A stretch of 64,000 bases of DNA from Verrucomicrobiota bacterium (GTDB lineage: Bacteria; Verrucomicrobiota; Verrucomicrobiia; Verrucomicrobiales; Verrucomicrobiaceae). A program made the translations under genes and the position numbers. The stretch lies in NCBI GenBank assembly GCA_017301975.1, contig JAFLEI010000004.1, positions 186,001 to 250,000 on the forward strand. Reading direction: 5' to 3'. The notes beneath the pieces are model-generated. The model had not been told where the DNA came from. It worked only from the letters and a program-made list of their open reading frames with translations, and did no database searches. Below, in pieces: positions 60,213 through 64,000 of this stretch; position 1 is the stretch's first letter, and every line of letters starts with the position of its first letter.

Positions 60213-62414
60213 TCAGTCATAGCTCAGCACATCGTGCATCTTCCATGACACGCGCCCCTTGCTCACGCCCTCTTCGCTCCACACTCGCAGGTCGATCACC
60301 TCAAACGGCTCCAGCCATTTCAAGGCCGCCTTCAATTCCCCCGCACCTCCATTCTGCGCCCTCACCGTCGCATACGCCTTCAGAAACTCCCGCAGCTTCG
60401 CGAAGCTCAGCTTCACCCGCATGCCTTTGGCCGCACCAGCGCCCGGCTGCTTCAGAACTTCCGCCAGATGACTCTGCTGCACGCGTGATGTGCCTAGCAT
60501 GAACAGCCGGTCATTCAGCGACGTCCATGGCCCCAGCTCCCTCGAATCAAACGGCAGCTCATACCCATAGCTCGTCAGATCATCGCTCCGCTTCACCACC
60601 ACTTTCGGCAGCTCGATCGGCTGCGCTGCGGGCACGTTTTTCAGGAGCTTCTGCAACGCCGCTTCCATGTTCTCCCAGGACACCCCGATCAACGCGCGGT
60701 TCTTGATCTCATGCACACTGGCGAAGCGTGGCAGCGGCACCGCTTCACCCCCTGGCGGCATTCCTGGCAGCAGCGGCATCTTGCCTCCCACATCAAGAAT
60801 GAAAGCCCCGTCGCCGCTCAGCGACTTCTGCCAGATCGTCTTCGTCCCGTCGTACAATTCCATGACGTTCGGCAGCACCGCCAGATCCGCCAGCTTGAAC
60901 ATCTGCGCAGACTGCTCCCCGCCCACGCCCGCCTTGATCAGTTCATGCGCCGTCGCATACACCGTGCGCATCCACGCTTCAAAATACGCCCTTCCTGTTC
61001 CCGTGCTCGATCCCTGCCCGCTGATGCCAAACACCAGTTCGGGCTCATCCAGCACCATTGCGAACTGCGATGTCTTCGCCAGCTCTGCGGTTTCCGCAGT
61101 CGAGCACCCACCGGCTATTTCCATCTGCACCCCGCCGTCCCACCACGCCACCGCCGCGCCGTTCGTGTGTTCGTTGCGATAATAAGCGCGCTCCGCCGCT
61201 GCCAGTTCGATCACCTGCGGCTCCAGCGCTCGCGCGACGCCTGAAAAAGTTTTCTCCCTTTGCAGGCCCGCCATCACGCCGCGCAGGATCGGCTGAAACG
61301 GGTGGTCCGATTGGATCACGTCCCAAAACACGCCGTCCCAGCACGCGATCAATCCAAGTCCCTTCAGTGCATGCGCATCCAGCCTGCGCAGCTCCGGCCG
61401 CGCCAGCACCGATTCCTCCACCGAGTTGGCCAGCCGGATTTGATCCTTCGATTTCCCCACCGCCACATACGCACGCTCAGCGCCCAGGCCCAGAGCCAGC
61501 ACCCACTTCTTGCGCGCCAGCACCTCCAGACCGCGCGCGATCCGGTCCTTCATTTCTGGCGTGATCCCCGGCACGGCCTGCGCCAGCACCTCCAGCCATT
61601 GCCGCCGCCGCTCCGCCGTCAGCACCTGATCCATCGCGATCTCATTCACCGTGATCTTTTCCCCCTGCGCCGTCACGATGCGGGACTGCGGCGCATCCCC
61701 CAGCCAGTCCGCCAGATGCAGCAGCTCGCTCATCCGTTTCAGCACCTGCTCCGGTTCCGGCGATGCCACCCCGATCATCACCGGCGGCATTTCAAACCGC
61801 TCCAGCAGCAAAATCAGCGCCTCCAGCACCTCAGGATCACGCAGCGCGGCCTCCATCAGCTTCTTCGCATCAAAACTCGTCCCCAGACCCGCTAGCACGC
61901 CACCGCTCATCATGCCGCGATACGCCGTCTCGTTGTACAGATCGTTCAACTGCCGCAGCAGCACCAGGCTCTTCACACTATCTTTGCCAAAGGCCACAAA
62001 CGCCTCATCCATCCTCACGCTGCTTGTCTTGTCAGGCGTCGGTGCCTTGTCCTCCAAAAACGCCATCATCTGTCCCCACCACCGCGAGGACTTCAGCGCC
62101 TCCACATGCTTCTTCAGTTGCACGCTGCTCACGCAAAATTCCACATCCTCCGGCACGCGGCCCGCCAGCCCCAGCCGGTCCGCCTCCGTCAGCAGCGTCG
62201 GCACCACCACCACCGGAGCTTCCGTCTTGGGCTTCGCCGCCGCCTTCTTCTTCCCGCAGCCGCAAAAGAGCAGCGCCACGGGTAGGATCAGACATGACGA
62301 AATCTGAATGACAAATGACGCAGGTCGGATCTCACGTCTCACGAGCCGATGCCACACCCATTCGTCATTCGAGGTTTGGCATTCATTCGTCATTCTGATT
62401 TCGTCATTCGTCAT
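60213..62414 (-). CDS. large lipoprotein of unknown function; N-terminus encoded by a palindromic repeat
   Basis: A 733-residue ORF whose ATG (62414) overlaps the TGA of the upstream YebC gene and lies in a repeat that encodes the first ~20 residues (MTNDEIRMTNECQ). The real export signal starts later: an in-frame GTG at 62342 gives RREIRPASFVIQISSCLIL, then PVALLFCGC, a lipobox-like site. The mature part has a Lys/Pro-rich linker and long helix-rich domains (EDVEFCVSSVQLKKHVEALKSSRWW; YGYELPFDSRELGPWTSL). No family is recognised. Confidence 0.65.
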   Translation of the reverse strand: MTNDEIRMTNECQTSNDEWVWHRLVRREIRPASFVIQISSCLILPVALLFCGCGKKKAAAKPKTEAPVVVVPTLLTEADRLGLAGRVPEDVEFCVSSVQLKKHVEALKSSRWWGQMMAFLEDKAPTPDKTSSVRMDEAFVAFGKDSVKSLVLLRQLNDLYNETAYRGMMSGGVLAGLGTSFDAKKLMEAALRDPEVLEALILLLERFEMPPVMIGVASPEPEQVLKRMSELLHLADWLGDAPQSRIVTAQGEKITVNEIAMDQVLTAERRRQWLEVLAQAVPGITPEMKDRIARGLEVLARKKWVLALGLGAERAYVAVGKSKDQIRLANSVEESVLARPELRRLDAHALKGLGLIACWDGVFWDVIQSDHPFQPILRGVMAGLQREKTFSGVARALEPQVIELAAAERAYYRNEHTNGAAVAWWDGGVQMEIAGGCSTAETAELAKTSQFAMVLDEPELVFGISGQGSSTGTGRAYFEAWMRTVYATAHELIKAGVGGEQSAQMFKLADLAVLPNVMELYDGTKTIWQKSLSGDGAFILDVGGKMPLLPGMPPGGEAVPLPRFASVHEIKNRALIGVSWENMEAALQKLLKNVPAAQPIELPKVVVKRSDDLTSYGYELPFDSRELGPWTSLNDRLFMLGTSRVQQSHLAEVLKQPGAGAAKGMRVKLSFAKLREFLKAYATVRAQNGGAGELKAALKWLEPFEVIDLRVWSEEGVSKGRVSWKMHDVLSYD

Positions 62415-62415
62415 T
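62294..62415. repeat. TGACGAAT palindromic repeat element spanning a gene junction
   Basis: On the - strand the left arm carries ATGACGAATGACGAAATCAG and another GAATGACGAATGAATG; the right arm (complement strand, 62294-62320) carries the inverted form ATGACGAAATCTGAATGACA. About 60 bases, with further ATGACGAAT units, separate the arms. A one-armed copy lies at 28919-28952. The element includes the yebC-like gene's TGA stop and the ATG of the next gene. Confidence 0.7.
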
Positions 62416-63127
62416 TAAGCGCAGCGTAAACCCGGTGCACATCATCATGTCCGTCCAGTGTTTGCAGGAAGTTCGTCACCTCTTCACGCTGCTCATCCGT
62501 CAGCTCCGGATATTCCTTCGGCACATAGCTCATTTCAGAGGTCGTCACCACCCAGCCTGCCGCCTTCAGCGCCTTTGTCACCGCATCCAGCGTCGTCGTC
62601 TGCGTGAAAAACCGCGCGCCGAGGTGGCCCGCCGCCTCTTCGTCCTCCACCTCCATCGGCTCCACATTCTCCGCTTCGGCATTCAGCGCCGCCTCCTCGA
62701 TGTCCAGCGTCTTGTCCGCATGATGCGCCTCGATCAGGCCCACATGGTCAAACATCCACATCACCTTGCTCATGGTCCCTGCGCGGAACAGCACCTTGAT
62801 GTCCGAGGACGTGCGGTTGTTGTTGTCCGTCAGGCACTCCACGATCACCGGCACCCGGTGCGGCGTGAAGCCCTCATACGTCGTCGTTTCATACTGCACC
62901 GCATCCGGCCCGGTGCCTGAGCCTTTCGCGATCGCACGTTCGATCGTTTCCCGCGTCACACTTTGCTTCTTCGCCACGGCCACCGCCGCCGCCAGTCGGG
63001 CATTGTATTCCGGGTGCGGCCCGCCCAGCTTCGCCGCCACCTGGATTTCACGCACCAGCTTGCCCGTGATCTTCCCCTTTTGGTCCGCGGCCATTTCCCG
63101 CCATTTCTGTTTCCATTGTGCGCCCAT
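62411..63127 (-). CDS. YebC/PmpR-family regulator or translation factor (YeeN-like)
   Basis: A 238-residue protein of the YebC/TACO1 family: MGAQWKQKWREMAADQKGKI, KLVREIQVAAKLGGPHPEYNARL, KQSVTRETIERAIAKGSG, YEGFTPHRVPVIVECLTDNNNRT and the C-terminal TLDGHDDVHRVYAAL. Members act as transcriptional regulators or promote ribosome progression on polyproline; which holds here is unknown. Its stop overlaps the next gene's ATG within a repeat. Confidence 0.92.
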   Translation of the reverse strand: MGAQWKQKWREMAADQKGKITGKLVREIQVAAKLGGPHPEYNARLAAAVAVAKKQSVTRETIERAIAKGSGTGPDAVQYETTTYEGFTPHRVPVIVECLTDNNNRTSSDIKVLFRAGTMSKVMWMFDHVGLIEAHHADKTLDIEEAALNAEAENVEPMEVEDEEAAGHLGARFFTQTTTLDAVTKALKAAGWVVTTSEMSYVPKEYPELTDEQREEVTNFLQTLDGHDDVHRVYAALK

Positions 63128-63212
63128 GATGTGTCTTTCAGTTCAAAGTTAGACCGCAATCAAAGGTGGGAGCGGTGGGAATGCAAGGAGCACCAAGCCT
63201 CACCCTGCGAGT

Positions 63213-63947
63213 TCAAATCGCATCCCACCACACACACCAGCGCCTGTGTTCTTTGTCGGTGATCAAATGACCGGGTCCGAACGGCCCCTTTTTTGCATCC
63301 TTGTCCGCCATCCAGAAATAGACCTGATCAGCACTCCATGCCGAGTCTTTGGAGAAACAATGAATCGCCTTCTCAACGGGCATCCACCTTGAAATATCCC
63401 CTCGTACGGAGGCATCTTCCAAAACCCAGCCACGCTCAAGGACCAGTTTGTCGAATTGTTCAGAAGTTCCTTCGAACACCCAGAGATGCCTTTTGTCCTG
63501 CCAGCCCCATCCATGCTCGGTAAGAAGCATTTTTGCGCCAGCAGGCCACGGAGCCCCTGTAATGGCCTCAAAGCGTTTCACTTCACCAGCAGGGTCCCTC
63601 CAGGAAATGGCTGAATGGATGAAGATACAAACAATGAATAAGGCAGGAATTAGCATCAGGAAACTGAGGGTCCTGGCCTGCAGTTTTCGCCAATGGCCGA
63701 TGAGAACGATCAACAGCTGACAGGGGCCAACGAGAACGAAGAAAGCCATTCCTCCGATCATCAGGCCAAAAAACAAAGCCATTCCGACATGAGAGACTCG
63801 CAATGGCTCAAGAGTAAAGCGGCAGAGTTGTGCGGCGGCGTAGGCCAGAATGCATGCCACAAATGAAATCGCCGCCATGAGCCATGGATTTTCGAACCAA
63901 CGACGTCTCGGCTTGGCTTCATCATTCCCGGTGCTCATGGAAGACAT
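63213..63947 (-). CDS. membrane protein of unknown function
   Basis: A 244-residue protein with three membrane segments (about 24-42, 55-82 and 92-113) and a soluble C-terminal domain (about 120-244) rich in Trp and charged residues (LLTEHGWGWQDKRHLWVFEGTSEQFDKLV). I recognise no family. It is transcribed in the same direction as the YebC-family gene, which begins 86 bases downstream of its stop. The final 53 bases of the window carry nothing supported. Confidence 0.6.
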   Translation of the reverse strand: MSSMSTGNDEAKPRRRWFENPWLMAAISFVACILAYAAAQLCRFTLEPLRVSHVGMALFFGLMIGGMAFFVLVGPCQLLIVLIGHWRKLQARTLSFLMLIPALFIVCIFIHSAISWRDPAGEVKRFEAITGAPWPAGAKMLLTEHGWGWQDKRHLWVFEGTSEQFDKLVLERGWVLEDASVRGDISRWMPVEKAIHCFSKDSAWSADQVYFWMADKDAKKGPFGPGHLITDKEHRRWCVWWDAI

Positions 63948-64000
63948 CGTAAGAATCTCTCACTTTGGAAACAATATCAAAAGCCGCACTGTCTGGTTCG

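Noticed and set aside
63165..63229. Possible tRNA: GGTGGGA pairs with TCCCACC, and TGCGA-GTTCAAA-TCGCA looks like a T-arm.
   Set aside because: Only 65 bases, too short for D and anticodon arms; the loop is shifted one base from the T-loop consensus; and its 3' half overlaps the final codons of the 63213-63947 gene.
1..64000. CRISPR array, prophage or insertion sequence.
   Set aside because: No evenly spaced direct repeats, no transposase, integrase or phage structural protein was found. The repeats seen are intergenic palindromes.

Overview
The window is GC-rich, protein-dense bacterial chromosome that reads as a member of the Verrucomicrobiota, probably near Prosthecobacter/Verrucomicrobium. 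The evidence is the gene families: a PSCyt1/DUF1549/DUF1553 giant cytochrome with its DUF1501 partner, a PVC-type membrane-bound dehydrogenase with a C-terminal CxxCH heme, a golvesin-like secreted protein, a C-S-P-T-R sulfatase, a GHL10 glycosidase, a secreted FAD oxidoreductase, a G|FxxxE pseudopilin and many lipoproteins. This placement is inferred from families, not from rRNA. I found no rRNA, no convincing tRNA, no CRISPR array, no prophage and no transposase.

Layout. 1-6290: pseudopilin, then the DUF1553/DUF1501 pair, split by a small membrane protein and a ParE/RelE-type toxin-antitoxin cassette. 6325-8784: K+ channel with a zinc-ribbon tail, hpt-moaD pair, pdxH. 9041-10944: GbsR/MarR-type regulator followed by two membrane proteins and a DCC thiol protein, with two copies of a candidate operator. 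11200-15073: PVC heme dehydrogenase and golvesin-like protein. 15241-18882: compact sigma-70 factor, then pyruvate dehydrogenase E1-beta and E2 without E1-alpha. 19036-25331: HTTM pair, YjbR protein, xthA, methyltransferase, outer-membrane barrel, lipoprotein, DUF1801 protein. 25334-31696: FAD oxidoreductase, tyrS, lipoprotein, sulfatase. 31671-36968: betaine-lipid genes btaA-btaB, apparently in an operon with a small membrane protein and an O-antigen-ligase-like protein, and a phosphate-selective-type porin upstream. 37117-39518: HIT protein, nrdR, coaC-type decarboxylase, and a nucleotidyltransferase two-gene module. 39520-44998: esterase, SMP-30 lipoprotein, GHL10 hydrolase, PAS protein, beta-lactamase-fold protein. 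45127-54174: rpsA, secreted coiled-coil protein, sensor kinase, ECF-like sigma factor, Mla/MCE lipid-transport operon, lipoprotein with an internal duplication. 54342-63947: rlmH, multi-PAS kinase, large secreted proteins, YebC-family regulator, membrane protein.

Most notable points. (1) btaA/btaB sit beside an OprP-like porin whose upstream region carries an 11-bp-period direct repeat resembling a Pho box; together these suggest a phosphate-limitation membrane-remodelling locus. (2) A 27-bp near-palindrome before the GbsR-type gene is repeated at 21 of 27 positions before the next gene, marking a self-contained regulon of unknown function. (3) Two two-gene toxin-antitoxin-like modules. (4) Several families of intergenic palindromic repeat, one of which supplies the stop codon of one gene and the start codon and N-terminus of the next.

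All functional calls rest on reading the translated sequences. No database search was run.
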